This document shows, in pieces, positions 1 to 11,353 of a DNA stretch of 64,000 nucleotides. The notes under the pieces were generated by a model. That model had not been told where the DNA came from. It was given only the letters and a program-made list of their open reading frames with translations, and ran no database searches. The first letter of the stretch is position 1. Each line of letters starts with the position of its first letter. Made by a program: the position numbers and the translations under genes. The stretch covers positions 1,158,533 through 1,222,532 of the forward strand of contig NW_006500351.1 in the NCBI RefSeq assembly GCF_000471905.2. The letters run 5' to 3'. This DNA comes from Amborella trichopoda. Lineage: Eukaryota; Streptophyta; Magnoliopsida; Amborellales; Amborellaceae.

Positions 1-179
1 CTAGCCCACTAAGTCCGAGAAAGGCCCAAGGCTAGCCCAGTTATTTAGATCAAGTTTCGCCTTACACGCCAGTTTTTTTTTGTTTTTTAAGATTTTTTTC
101 TTTCTTTCTTTTTATCTTTTTATTTGGGAGGAGACTTTGTTTAATCCATAAGGTGTTTCCTCTCATGAATGGGATAGTC

Positions 180-310
180 CACTATGTTTTTTGATGCGGT
201 CGACTTAATGTTTTTCAACATCAAAACAACATTTCTCAAATGTTTTCCAACGTTAATTCTACAATATAAAGTATCAATCTTATATAAATGTTTTCATTTA
301 TTCAGGGAAA
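180..310 (+). repeat. Partial copy of the foldback/TIR repeat family
   Basis: It matches only the right part of the family: the words CATCAAAACAACATT and AATTCTACAATATAAAGT, followed by the terminal ATATAAATGTTTTC-like end seen in the full copies at 4357-4733 and 58297-58690. The left end is missing or too decayed to place. Confidence 0.5.
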
Positions 311-479
311 ATGTCTAGTGAAAAAGCCTGCATTAAGTTTACACTAAGTTCTAAGTTTTGAAAATTTGATAATGGGGTTGGGGTTGGAGTTGTGGTGGTA
401 GCATCATTTGTGTCTTAGCTAAGGTCTAGGCTTTTATTCTCACCTAACACATTAAAAAATCATTAACGATTTCAAAAAA

Positions 480-530
480 TAGGTAGGGGCTCGTCATCCC
501 TACTTAATTACCCAAAAAAAATAAATAGAA
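480..530 (+). repeat. LINE 3-prime tail fragment
   Basis: The sequence AGGTAGGGGCTCGTCATCCC followed by TACTTAATTACCC and an A-run resembles the 3-prime ends of the window's L1-type LINEs (minus-strand ends at 5426 and about 43925, and the tail at 38010-38065), all of which end in a G/C-rich clamp, a CTTACCC-like word and poly(A). It looks like a heavily 5-prime-truncated insertion. Confidence 0.45.
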
Positions 531-949
531 AAAACCTAAATGTTCTATAGGGAAAAAAAAAACAAAAGACTAGGTTTAAAAAATTTCATTAATGGATACG
601 ATTCGCACAAGGCATAGGCTTTTAACCTGCATCCCAAATCACATAAAAAAAACGCACTTTCAATGCTGAAGACATGATGGCTAGCTAAGACTTGTCTGCC
701 CCTAGTTAAGAAATTTAAATCTTAAAAAATATTGCAAGTTTGGTAGATCTACAAACACTTGAAAATGAATGGTTCAGGTAATATTTTACTAAACATATCA
801 ATTTGGGGTTTGGAATGCACTTTTATTTTCAAATCCATAAATTTTCAAATTTGAGATCATTTTGAAAGTTTTATTGGCGAGAACTACGTTTATGACTGAG
901 TTTTGACCTTTATGGGAGGGTCTAGGCCTCATATTAACTTTTCCCCTCA

Positions 950-1150
950 TTAAGACTAGAACAAGCTTTACAAAATGGAACAAGAAGCTCTTTAGGATGT
1001 CCTAAAACTCGATTTTGACCCCTAATTATGAATTTTGAAGGTTGAAAAATAGTGCAGCTCCAACAAATCTATAAATATTCAAAAGTAGACGATCTAAATA
1101 ATGTGTTATAAGATAACCATATTCTTTTTAGGATAGAGTTTTTTTTTTTT
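950..1150 (+). repeat. Partial foldback/TIR family copy
   Basis: The interior words (TTTTGACCCCTAATTATGAA, a short block about crossing to a lower-case U3-like AT stretch, then GACGATCTAAATAATGTGTT) correspond in order to the interior of the copy at 62288-62690. Terminal repeats are not both present. Confidence 0.45.
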
Positions 1151-1156
1151 TTAAAG

Positions 1157-1552
1157 AAAAAATTTATATAAGATGTCAACTTTATAATGTACAAGTAAGG
1201 TTCACCTTAAAAACCCACTAGAGAATGTTGTTCCTATACTCGAAAGCCCTCAAATCTATTATCTCAAACTCGATATTCATAGACATAAAAAAAGGGGGAC
1301 TTCTCGTCTTATGTATAGTTCATTTTCTAATACATTATCTAGATTATCCATTTCTAATATTTTCAAGTGTTTATAGATCTGCTTGATCATCACCATTTCT
1401 GCAACTTTAAATTTCATAATTGGGAAACAATAAATTTTCATATCATCGCAAGACTTTGTGGCACTGAAACTGTATTTTCAACATATTTTTGAGATAAACC
1501 TTACTTCAATAATATAAGGTTTACACCTTATACAAACCTCACCTTTTTCTAA
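1157..1552 (-). repeat. Foldback/TIR family copy, inverted
   Basis: This copy is in reverse orientation relative to its neighbours. Its left end reads ATATAAGATGTCAACTTTAT and its right end reads AAGGTTTACACCTTATACAA, the reverse complement of the left end of the copy at 62288. Interior words such as CATTATCTAGATTATCCATT also match the family in reverse. Its proximity to direct copies gives several potential hairpins in this region. Confidence 0.55.
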
Positions 1553-1665
1553 ACACCCATAATTCTCAAAGTTAAAATGATAATAAGTTTGGAGGTCTTT
1601 CGAAGTTAACACCCATAATTGTCAAAGTTAAAATGATAAGCTTGGAGGTCTTTCAAAGGTCTCAA
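1553..1665. repeat. Short tandem duplication
   Basis: A unit of about 57 bp containing ACACCCATAATTCTCAAAGT and TTGGAGGTCTTTC is present twice with only a few differences (first copy near 1553, second near 1611). It is non-coding and has no obvious function. Confidence 0.7.
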
Positions 1666-1833
1666 ATGCAATCTTAGGCAGAATTTTGGATTGCTTAAAG
1701 GCCTGGAATTTGAATGCTTTTTAGGTATGAGAACTGCAAAAAGGAAATAAGAAGTGTGCATAGAGCCCCTTTTCACCTACCCCACCCACCTTGCTCTACT
1801 CCCTCATATATACTTGATCATCCTTTTAAAAAG

Positions 1834-2223
1834 GGTGCCGTTTGTATAGAGCCGAGGCTCTAAACAATCAAAGTAGAGTCTTCTTTCAAATAGTGTCAAG
1901 AAACATGTTTTCAGTATTGGAAATCTTTTTGTTAGCCTTAAAATATATTTTTATATTTAATTATAAAATTTAAAGCATAAAAATAGTGTGGATGGAACAT
2001 ATTTATGAAAACTTGAAGGTTTTGATAATTTATGGTCTAAAATGCATTACAAGATGCGCTATTTTCAAAATTTGAAATCCATTTTTTTTATTGTCCATGT
2101 ATCTTGATGTGGAGATGATCAATTTGAGGATATTTAGCTATCAAAACAACCACTTCTAATGAAAATTTTGAGGTAGACTTTAATTTGATTGTTTAGAGCC
2201 TCGGCTCCATATAAACATCTTCC
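1834..2223. mobile_element. Foldback/TIR (MITE-like) element, best copy
   Basis: This is the best-preserved member of a small family present at least six times in the window. The left end contains GAGCCGAGGCTCTAAACAAT and the right end carries its inverted complement, so about 24 bp match exactly inside longer imperfect terminal inverted repeats. The interior is non-coding and includes recurring words for a phenylalanine-poor AT stretch, CATCAAAACAACC and a CATGTATCTTGATGTGGAGA block. The length of about 390 bp, the inverted ends and the lack of coding capacity fit a non-autonomous DNA transposon. I could not find a clean target-site duplication, so the superfamily is undetermined. Confidence 0.7.
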
Positions 2224-2378
2224 GTCTAAACAAAATTTAACGTATGAAACTGGAAGCACAGTTTCGAATAAAATGTCACGTCAGTACGAAGGTTGAGCAC
2301 GCCCACCAAGTAATACGTAGTGTCAGCGATTTAAACCTCGACTATTTCCTTTCGAGAGTGAGGGAAATACACCTTTCT

Positions 2379-2436
2379 TCTTCCTTCTTTTCTTTCTTTT
2401 CTTTTCTTTTTTCTTTTTTTTTTTTTTTTTTTTTCT
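2379..2436. repeat. Poly-pyrimidine tract
   Basis: A TTCTTTTC-type tract grades into an uninterrupted T run. It encodes only serine/phenylalanine runs in any frame and is low-complexity sequence. Confidence 0.85.
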
Positions 2437-2508
2437 AACGTCATCGGATATTTATTAGCCATGCCCTTTAAATCCCCACCCTATAAATCCTCAATTTTAA
2501 TTTGATTT

Positions 2509-2664
2509 TTTTAAAAATATTTTTTGGATCATCAATTCTAACAAATTTGAATAGCCAATCCAACGAACCAACTCTGATATGTGATTGTTTTTTTAATATT
2601 TTAAGATCATCAATTCTAACTAATTTGAATAACCAATCCAACGAACCAACTCTAATGTGTGGGG
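2509..2664. repeat. Tandem duplication of about 80 bp
   Basis: The block containing GATCATCAATTCTAACAAAT and AGCCAATCCAACGAACCAAC occurs twice in succession with few substitutions. It is non-coding; the reading frames across it simply repeat the same peptide. Confidence 0.75.
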
Positions 2665-2726
2665 TGAATGATCCGTCCCACCGGTGCAAGTTTTCAAACA
2701 CTGAATATTGTTAAGTTAAATTTATC

Positions 2727-3110
2727 AAAATGGGTGCGGTTTGTATTGGGCCAAGGCTCTTAACAATCAAAATAAAGTGCACCTTCAAATAATATTGAGA
2801 AATGTGGTTTCAAGACTACAAATCTTTGTGATCGCCTTGAAATATATTTTTTCATAAAATTTAAAGCTTCAAAAATAGTGTAGATCATTTAGATCTATGA
2901 AAATTTGAAAATCTTGAAAATTAACGGTAAAAAAATGTATTATTTCCAAAACTTGGAATTCATTTTTTCTCATGCCCATGTATCTTGAGGTCGAGACAAT
3001 CAATTTGAGAATATTTGGACATCAAAACAACCTCTTCTAATGAAATTTTTTAGTGCGCCTTAATTTGATTGTTTAGAAGCCTCACACTCATATAAACTTT
3101 TTCTTATTAA
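2727..3110. repeat. Foldback/TIR family copy
   Basis: The left end GGTGCGGTTTGTATTGGGCC with AACAATCAAAATAAAGTGC and the right end CCTTAATTTGATTGTTTAG reproduce the termini of the 1834-2223 copy in more degenerate form. The interior words occur in the same order. Confidence 0.65.
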
Positions 3111-4074
3111 AATTTTCCATATGAGAGTTGAACTATTCAACATTTACCCATTTTTAACTGTTCCAAGTCATGAGCATACATGTCTTTTGCTAGGTATTTT
3201 AAGATTAAAATTAAAAGATATGAGTAGAATATTAAATAGTTCATCTCTCACAAGTATTTGCATGAGTTCCCCTAATATTAAGAAAAGTGCTTGGATCAAA
3301 CCTGGATTTCATATCAATTAATGTTGAATAATTAACAAAGAAAGCAAAAGTGTTCAATGGAATGGGACTAGCTTTAATAAAACTCTATTTAAGAGCGAAA
3401 CACAAGATGTGATTTCGTCCCTTCTGGAATGCATGATGGAGAGAGAGAGAGAGAGATAGTCCTTGTTTGCGCTTGCATTCGAATTTTATCAATATAAATA
3501 AGGGTGTACGGATATTTGACATGCTTAGAGAAATTTCCATTTTCGTGAATTTTTTAAAAAAATTTCTCATTTTTAAGTGCTAGATTATTTTTAAAATCAA
3601 TAATATTAAAATAAAAATTAGAAAAAATTACATATACCACTTTAACCTAACTTTCTAAGCATCCCCCTCCGATACTTCTTAAACCACAATGTTTACTCCA
3701 AAACAATTTTGGTTTTTTGTTTTGAACCTACTCCCTTAATGTAAAAAATATTAATATTTTTTTGATAAAAATACCCCACTTTTTAATCCATGTTTCTTTC
3801 TCTTGTATAAATACAGTTTCTCTCTTTAACCTAGTCCATCACATTTAGTGATGGACGGACTTCTTTGAGACATCGTGCCGAACTGGCTTCTTGGGGATCG
3901 GTTGTCAGATCAACTTCTTGTGGAGTAGAAGCAGGTCCAAGTTAAAGAGAGAAATTTTGTATATGGGGTCGCATTTGTTCTTTAGACAAAAGACAGAAAC
4001 TTGGCTTAAAATGCTAGGATATTTTTGTATAAAAATTAACTTGGGGATACGTGTAAAAACGTTTATACTAAAAC

Positions 4075-4294
4075 GATACTGCGAAACCATTTATTTTTTG
4101 TACAAAGAAGTCACAATCATTTTTAGCCATTGAATATGAACTCCAATAGGTGAAAGTGTGTCGTAACATTCGAAAAAATTGATTTTGGAGTATGTGCCCA
4201 AACAATGAGACATCTTCAATCACCGATTTGAAATCTAATAGTCGATGATGATTGTGACCTCCTCATATAAAAAATAGATAGTCTCATTGTATAC
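4075..4294. mobile_element. Small TIR element (MITE family 2)
   Basis: The left end GATACTGCGAAACCATTTAT and the right end ATAGTCTCATTGTATAC are imperfect inverted repeats, and the similarity continues inward to GTCACAATC on one side and GATTGTGAC on the other. A second member with the same ends sits at 24480-24701. At about 220 bp and non-coding, this fits a MITE. The target duplication is not clear. Confidence 0.6.
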
Positions 4295-4356
4295 ATTTCC
4301 CTTCAGATAACCCATAGATTTTTTTCTCTTGCAATTATACTATTGTATTTTCTGTT

Positions 4357-4733
4357 GGGTGCGTTTTACATAGGGTTGCAACCTTGAACAATCAAATTAA
4401 GGTGCACCTCCAAACATTGCATGAGATGCAAATTGGATGTCGAAAATTCTTAAGACGGTGCAAAAATCTATTTTTATCTCTAATTATAAAATTTTAAGCT
4501 CCAAAATGGTTCAATTAAGTATATCTATAAAGGCATGAAATATTGAAAAATAGATGATCCAGATAATGTTTTGTAAGATATACTATTGTTAGGACTTGGA
4601 ATCCTTGTTTTTCTCAATATCTATACTTATCGATGTCGATATGATCAATTAGATATTTTTTTAGCATCAAAACAATCTTTTTCGACCTTAATTCTACATT
4701 CTAAAGTGTCAGCCTTATGTAAACTTTTTCCTT
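4357..4733. repeat. Foldback/TIR family copy
   Basis: The left end GGTTGCAACCTTGAACAATC and the right end AAGTGTCAGCCTTATGTAAA belong to the same subgroup as the copies at 58297 and 62288. Interior words such as CTAATTATAAAATTTTAAGC and TCGATGTCGATATGATCAAT align with theirs. Confidence 0.65.
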
Positions 4734-5489
4734 TTCAATTTAACATTGGAATACCTCGTAAAAAGAAATAATTTTCCATCTTTGCATGCTTGATGACCAG
4801 GACTTCTAGTGAGCAAGCGAGTGGCCATTAGGACCAACAAATTTTTGTGGGGTACGATGGAATCTTGAATTTAGCTCAACATGACTACAATCCAATGGGT
4901 ATTAGGCCGTTTAGCACATTGGAATACTCATTCCTTGGTTGCTATTCATTCTTGATCGACTACTTTCTAATCCCTAGATTGAGTACTTATTTTACCCAAA
5001 ATATCCTTGTATCAACTACTTCAGCTGTCAAGTGTTTGGTTGTTTACTATCTCTAATTCATTTAGATGGACGAAAAATCATAATTGCAAATCCGGTTCTG
5101 ATTTCTTATGGGCTAATTTTCACTCCCTTTATGTTCGGAAAGTTGAAAGTGATCACATTAAAAGAATTGGGGAAACTTACACTAATGTCTTTTATATTTA
5201 GCAGTATTTAACATTGTCTCTCGTTTTACATTTTATGCTCATGTTTCATATTTTTTTTATTTTTTATTTTTCCCAAAATACTATCAGTTTTTCATGGCCC
5301 AAATTTTCGGCCGAAATTTAGTAAGCAATTCTTAGGGCCGTTTTTACAAGGATTGATGAAATTAGGATCTTGTAGAGCGCAAATGTTGGGAATAAGAAAT
5401 GAGGAGAAGTTGTACAGAAGGGGGTTCTTTTTTTTGGGTAAGTCAGCGGGGGAAAATGTCCTCTATCTGTTTTTTATTAATAAAACAAG

Positions 5490-5995
5490 AAAGAAACAAT
5501 TTATTATTTTACAACCCTATGATGGAGCAGTTGCATCCGATCATGAAGTAAAAGCAAAAAAAATAAAGTCTGGTAGTCGAGGGCGCCAAAGAGTTGCTCC
5601 AGAGCTAAAATAAGCTTTATTAGCAAGAGTATCAACAACCATGTTGGCCTCACGAAAAATATGCAAAATTGACTATGCATGAGCAGAACGTCGGCTTCGA
5701 CAGTTAGCTGCAACTGTATGTAATCTCCATGGGGTGCAACAACGATCGTGAATAACATTTACTTGTAATAATGAATCACTTTCTATTTGAAGATGAAAGC
5801 AATCAAACTCGATAGCCAGATGAATACCTTCTTCAAGAGCAAGAAATTATGCATAATTGTTAGAAGCAATGTCAAATGACTTAGTAAATGTAGCAACAAA
5901 AGCCTCATTACTATCTCTGATAACACCCCTACCACCTGCTAAACCTGGGTTCTACAAAGAAGCACTATCAATAATCAACTTAAAGTGCTGGGACT
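5490..5995 (-). pseudogene. LINE RNase H domain (RVT_3-like), decayed
   Basis: The minus-strand translation shows the landmarks of the RNase H that follows RT in plant L1 elements: an IDSAS motif where family members have the first catalytic aspartate, a LALEEGI helix with the glutamate, an ESDS motif, and REANMVVDTLA near the end with the last aspartate. At least two in-frame stops are present. The same domain in LINE 4 reads NIDGAS, SDSALL and REGNVVADAL, supporting the call. Confidence 0.7.
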
Positions 5996-6279
5996 CTGGA
6001 AAAGACCAAGCCACCGAAATAACGGACCTGATGTTTTGCTGGTGCCATGTGATATGAAAGTTATCAATGATTGTTTTTCTGACAAAAGAAAAGTCCACTC
6101 TTTTGCAATCGCTAGCTCCTTAATATGATAAGAAATCCGCCTAACAGTTTGTTCCCTTCTAGTAGACCTTGACTGAAAGATTATTCTATTTAGCTAATCC
6201 CATAAGAACCATATTGCTGTGAAGAAAATAGTAATCCAAATGTTAAGAAAACCTTCTGATTTAAAACGAAAAAGTGGCC

Positions 6280-7205
6280 ATCTCCTTAACAATGTTGGTA
6301 TTTTTTATTTGAAAAATGCTTAAGTATATTTCAAAACAACTACTTTGGTTTTATTGTTCTTTCTTAAATGCTTTGTAGAGAGAGAGAGATGTGGGTTTGA
6401 GTCCCACACTAAAGAGGAGAGAGCTTGTTGAGCCATATTTAAAAACAGGTATTTTCATATAATATATTTGAAGTACAAAAGAGAGAGAAGGTGCATGTGC
6501 GGAGCACATGAAGCATGCGATGCACACATATATATGCATGTGTGTGTGCGAGGGCATGGGTGCAAGGGCGCTTGATGGCACACTTTGCACTTCGCACACT
6601 CGCATCGACGCATGAGTCTCCCCTTGCCTGAGTACGTGTGTGACTCATATCTTTTTGTGAGCCCGGCTCGTAAGGGGATCCAACGGTCTATTAGCCGTTG
6701 ATGCATGTGGGACATCCAGCGGTCATCTAACTGTTGATGAGATGGAGGCTTGTAATAACAATCATCAAGTGCATAGAACTTATAGTTGTTGGGGTGCATG
6801 TAACACCCTTGAAGTGCATATAATTTGTAGCTGTTGGGGTGCATGTAACTCTTCAAGTGCATGTAATTTGTGGTTGTTAGGTGGCGCATGTAACCACCAC
6901 AACACTAAATGGACAGCCTCTTGGTGCTCTATAACAAGGGCCCTCTTACCCATATGATTTTAGACACCTAGAACAATTTTTTAGCCTCTCTTAATGGGTC
7001 ATTCTTTGCAATTCCAACATGCATACCACTAGGGTAACTCCCTCTCTCTTTACTCGATTGTGTCTCTTTCTCTCTCTAAATTATAAAGTCCATTGTCTAA
7101 TGTGTAGGTTCCAAGCTCGGGTGCATAGAGCTTAGGAACATTGTAAAAGAACTCTCTATTTTCATGTAATTCGATGAAGAATTGTTTTTCTCATGTACAT
7201 CAAAT
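6280..7205. mobile_element. Insertion inside LINE 1, possibly a solo LTR
   Basis: Comparison with LINE 4 shows that LINE 1 homology stops near 6280 and resumes near 7205-7300. The inserted DNA carries GTGGGTTTGAGTCCCACAC, a pattern often seen near the start of plant LTRs, and ends with an untranslated-leader-like stretch rich in CTCTCT. No coding domain was found. A minisatellite lies within it (6742-6900). I could not identify matching target duplications, so solo LTR is only a suggestion and the edges are approximate. Confidence 0.4.
6742..6900. repeat. Short minisatellite
   Basis: About three to four degenerate units built on GTTGTTGGGGTGCATGTAAC and AAGTGCATATAATTTGTAG occur in tandem. 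The long open minus-strand frame over this stretch is a by-product of the repeat and not a gene. Confidence 0.7.
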
Positions 7206-7293
7206 ACTCAATCGAAAGGGGGCAAATATTGCCTTGAGATAACGCTCATGCGTGCCCGAAAACAAGAAGAGTTTAGGATTTCCGTTTTTCAAA

Positions 7294-7542
7294 TCATACC
7301 ATTTTTGTCTCCATTTCACCCAAACAACTTTCACCAAACATATCAAGAATAGGAATATTAGGGGTGAAATACTTCCCACAGCGCCATGGAACTGACCTCC
7401 ATACACTTCGAGAAAACCCACAGTGAAGCAATAGATGACAAAGGTTGTCATCATTGTTCATGCAAAAGGGACATACAGAGTCCAAAACAACACGACGTTG
7501 TTGTAGAAGAAATGCAGTAGGTAAGCAATGATGAAGGGCCAA
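7294..7542 (-). pseudogene. LINE zf-RVT domain
   Basis: The frame contains LPTAFLLQQR followed by CPFC, DDNLCHLLLHC and VWRS, the Cys/His pattern of the zinc-binding region found downstream of plant non-LTR reverse transcriptases. LINE 4 encodes the matching segment at 44719-44997 with the same order of residues. It is truncated at both ends by frameshifts. Confidence 0.75.
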
Positions 7543-7874
7543 CCAAGAAAACCATTTGGCTCTCGGGTGACATTTAAAAGACTAAAGAACACAAAAAATT
7601 GTTTGTGATGAACCTTTGTCTCAAATATAAATTCTCGAGCTTCTTTAATCGAAAACAGACTGGTAGTAGAGTGAGTTCACACTAGGAGATCCATTATAGG
7701 TTATAAGGGTAAAGTGTAACTCTAAACCTCCATCCATATATTGAGTATTGGCACTGATATGATAGAAGGAAGAACCCAAGACTGAGGGGAACCTTCGATA
7801 TAATCAAAGACCTTCCACCCAACAAAATCCCCAAAATCTTCATATACACTGCCACCATAGGAATCCCATATGGA

Positions 7875-8482
7875 TTATCCTGATAACCAGGGATCCGCCC
7901 AAACATTAACTAGTTGGCTATTCTTGATAATCCATTGAACATTATTCCTTAGATGAGATAAGCCCAATAAAATTCCCTTCCAATCATAAGAACAATATTG
8001 TTTCACTTTGGCCTCCCATACAGTGGTATTCTTGAAATATCTATGCTTGAAAAACTGAGCTAATAGGGATGATGGATGTGCCAAAATCCTCCTAACCAAC
8101 TTCATCATTCATGTAGTATTAAAGTTAACAATATTGCGTATCCCAATCCCTCCTTCTCGTGTAAGGCAAACTCTCTTCCATATAACGAGATGGGTACCTT
8201 TTCTTTCTGCTACACCTGCCCATAAAAAATTCTAGTACAGCCTCTCTATCATATTACAAGTGTGTTTCATAAGAATAAAATATAGAATCCAAAAAATAGA
8301 TGACACAGGTGTAACCGACTTGTATAGGATAAACACAGAGCTTGCCATGTATCAATCTTATCAACAACCTTGCCAACCAAACTGTGATAATAACCATGCT
8401 TTAGACCCCCATAGAACAAACGATGTCCTAAGTATCTAACTGGTAAGGAACCTTCTCTAAACTTTAACTCTCTCAAGATCAT
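7875..8482 (-). pseudogene. LINE reverse transcriptase C-terminal region
   Basis: Two fragments in different frames, one with ILRELKFREGSLPVRYLG and one with FKHRYFKNTTVWEAKVKQ, correspond to the thumb/linker region between RT and zf-RVT. The first matches the LINE 4 segment ILRELKFVEGVLPVCYLGVP. Stops and at least one frameshift separate them. Confidence 0.65.
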
Positions 8483-8620
8483 GTATCGACAGTCTGCATT
8501 ACACCAAAGAAGAAAACTTTGCTTTTCATGCTATTTAACTTTTGATAAGTAGCAAGTTCAAAGTTTGACATAACCCCTTTCAAAGCAATAGTAGAGGAAT
8601 ACCACCTAAATAAATAGAAG

Positions 8621-9113
8621 CTTATGTATGACCATGATGCAAATAAAAAAAAAAGAACTTTTCTAATTTTTTATTTTTATATTTTTCTAGGACTTACAAA
8701 ATGTTATTTGGATTTTTAATTTTTTTTATGGTTATTCTTGTCTTTTTTTCATTGTAGAGATTTAAGGGCAGAATTGGAAGTTGCGCTTTTTTTTTTTTCT
8801 AATATGGATATGGATAGGGATTAGCGTGGTTAGGTTGGATAGGATATGTTAGACTTGTTTTTAAGAGATAAAAGAGAGATAGAGTTTAGCTTTTTATTTT
8901 TATTTATTATTTCTTTTAGTTTGTATTTAAAGGGAGGATGTTCCTTCTTTGTAAAGAGCGATTGGAAAATAAAGAAAACCTTTGATCTTAAACATAATAT
9001 CATGCCTTGGCGTTCATGGTTGAACTCAAGGGCATCGATTCTCCAAACTCGTGTGTGCACAAAATGGGAACCTTTGAATTTAGTATTTCCATAAGAGAAG
9101 TTTAAATTGTTCA
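8621..9113. other. AT-rich stretch, possible LTR remnant
   Basis: No host-gene frame is supported. The words AAAGGGAGGATGTTCC, AAAGAGCGATTGGAAAATAA and AGAAAACCTTTGATC look like the transcript-start and polyadenylation part of an LTR, but I found no partner LTR, primer site or target duplication. Confidence 0.3.
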
Positions 9114-10288
9114 TGGCCAGATCATAGACTCATATAATGGGAAAACATTTTCTTATGGTTCGAATGATGCTGGGACTGCTGATAACAAGACTGTCTCTTT
9201 GGGTCTAGAAAGAGATGATGCTAGTTGCCGCATTAACAACACTACCCAGAAGCACAAGTCGAGTCGTCGATTGTGGACCACATCTCTCACACTGCCAAGT
9301 CCGTCTACCTCAAGATCCAAGCAAAATGGAAAACATACGACTAAAAAATGGATAGTTAAGTAAGATGGTAGATTGACGCTTCTTCTTTCAAAATTTCAAA
9401 TCAACAAAATATTTTTTTGTCCATATTAATATGGAGGAGGGCATGAAGGGCCCATGTCAATCATCGAGTGACGTCATCTCATCATTGGGAAAGAACTCAA
9501 GTGGGACACGGGGGATTCTTGGAAATTGAGAAGTAATGATGGGAATAAAAAACCTTCAGTTTCCAATGAAAGTTCCCTTCAACTTCATGCATTGTCCTAC
9601 TTCAAAGACAAAGGGAAGAAACCGTTGGTGCCTTGATTGCTACAACTTACAGAAAACCAATGTGTAGAAATGGAAAAATGAATGATTCTTATGAAGAGGG
9701 CTGCCTCTAAGATTGTAAGAACACCCATGGTTGGGCCAAGTAACCCGCCATTTATTGTGTACAATCTTGATGGGAAAGGAGATGAAGGATCTCTTTTTTT
9801 AAATGACATTAACAGTGGATCATGGAGCCAGAAGGTAGCCTGGTACCTCGAAGTCTTTTTCTTCATAAATTATAGAAAGAGGAGCAAAACAGAGAATGGG
9901 AATATCATCTCTAGGAGGAGGCACTGTTACAAGTTGCTCCTATTGCTATGAGACTCCCGGATAAAGAGTTTGAGAAGAAGGTAACTAAACTCCTACTTGT
10001 ACTTCATATGAGGGAGGTTGGCACGGTTTTGGATACTATGAATATCCAATATTGTTGGATGCCATCACTCATGCACTTCAGGATGCTCGTGATAAGGAGG
10101 TAGTTATTGATATTGCTAAGAGCAAAGCGAAAGGGTCGCGTTCAAAGAGAATCAGATAACATTGTATGTTATATTAACTACGATAAGGATGATTGCAAAG
10201 TTTCTACTTGTGCACACTCTGAGCCTTGTGAGATCCTGTCTATCAGTTGTTCAAAAACTTCCAGGCAAGGTGCCGACTATATTTCTGA
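9114..10288 (+). pseudogene. Probable LINE 2 ORF1 remnant
   Basis: Several short plus-strand frames precede the endonuclease in the position expected for LINE ORF1. One open stretch (about 9138-9360) is rich in Ser, Thr, Lys and Arg, and another (9682-9951) contains RTPMVGPSNPPF. I see neither an intact CCHC knuckle nor a DUF4283-type domain, so the call rests on position alone. Confidence 0.35.
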
Positions 10289-11061
10289 ATGAAGGTCTTT
10301 TGCTGGAATGTTCAAGGTCTAAATAGTGCTAGACAAAAAAGGAATGCCTTGTTTTTCTCTGACGTACAAAAACTAGATGTCATTTTGCTACAGGAAAATA
10401 AAATGGAGTCCTCGAACTTTCAGTTAGCCAGAGAGGTGTGGGGTAAGAGACCTTTGAATTTTGTGCATGTAGATGCATTTGGTTTGTCCGATGGTTTATA
10501 GATTTTATGGGATCCCCAGGTGCTTCAAAGTATTAATTTTATAATTTTTGAAAGACATGTATCTATGCTATTTCCGGGTTCCTTAGACAATTTCAAATGG
10601 CTTTTAACTAATGTGTATTCTCCAAATTTTGTGAGGAACAAAACTTCCTTTTTTGATGAATTATCTAGAGTATGTTATCAATTTAATGTTCCATGGTGTA
10701 TTGGGCGGATTTTAGTATAATTAGGTGGCTTGGCATGCCTTCTTCTTTCCTTAATCTTTCTGTGTGCATCTGTAGATTCAAAGGTTTTATCCAGAAGCAT
10801 GAGTTGTTCGACTTACCCTCTTTAGGAGCCATTTATACGTGGTCCAACCATTTTGTTTCTGATCTAGTTCTTACTAGATTTGATAGGTTTTGGTCTCCCC
10901 GGCTTATATTAATGATTTCCCAAATTTTTCAGTTAAAGCTTTTCCCAAAATTGATTATGATCATATTCCTCTCCTCTTTCGTTCCGATGATACTTCTTAT
11001 GGTCCAGCCCCTTTTTGGTTTGAAATTTGCTGGCTGTCGGATCATTCACTTTGCAAATTGA
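10289..11061 (+). pseudogene. LINE 2 endonuclease (EEP family) remnant
   Basis: The frame opens with MKVFCWNVQGLN, the start motif of plant LINE ORF2 endonucleases, followed by DVILLQENK, where functional members have LQETK with the catalytic glutamate. Downstream frames show FKWLLTNVYSPN and a later GAIYTWSNH with RFDRFW, matching the C-terminal part of the fold. A TAG at about 10499 and two frame changes break it. Confidence 0.8.
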
Positions 11062-11353
11062 TTGAAACTTTTTGGCGTAATGCGGTGGTTGAGGGATGGA
11101 AAAGTTATCAAATGTCAACTAAACTCAAATTGTTGAAATAAAAAATTCTCATATTGAAAAAGGAGCATTGGTGGGTGTTGAAACATATAATTTCTGAAAT
11201 GAGGTTGCAAATTGAACAATTTGATGGTATCCAATTCTCTGGTAGAACATTGTCCGCTAAGAAAATAAGGGAGAGAAGTGCAGTGATACCATCTTTACAT
11301 GTCCTTTTGCAAATAAAAAAATTCATTGGAGACAACGATCAAGAGTCAAATGG

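Larger units (their letters stand above)
1..5425. other. Gene-free repeat nest at the left edge
   Basis: No reading frame here looks like a host gene. All frames are short, AT-rich and lack recognisable domains. The stretch is explained largely by repeated copies of one small foldback/TIR family (listed separately), a second MITE at 4075-4294, a LINE 3-prime tail at 480-530, short tandem duplications and poly-pyrimidine runs. The interval 3110-4075 and the interval 4733-5425 show nothing I can name. Confidence 0.6.
5426..8620 (-). mobile_element. LINE 1: 5-prime-truncated L1-type LINE, split by an insertion
   Basis: On the minus strand this holds, in order, the C-terminal part of a reverse transcriptase (to about 7875), the RT-associated zinc-binding domain (7294-7542) and an RNase H domain (5490-5995). 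It ends at a poly(T) run on the plus strand (about 5426-5435), which is the poly(A) tail. It is a close relative of LINE 4 (43925-47905), sharing the same 3-prime untranslated words. The catalytic YADD part of RT and the endonuclease are absent because the copy is truncated at about 8620. About 0.9 kb of unrelated DNA interrupts it at roughly 6280-7205. Numerous stops and frameshifts make it inactive. Confidence 0.8.

Noticed and set aside
6360..6420. Possible tRNA-derived SINE because of a GGTTTGAGTCC B-box-like word
   Set aside because: No matching A box at the right distance and no SINE-like tail; an LTR origin is more plausible.
6455..6889. 144-codon minus-strand open frame rich in His, Tyr and Cys
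   Set aside because: It coincides with a minisatellite and repeats the same peptide words; no domain and no splice context.
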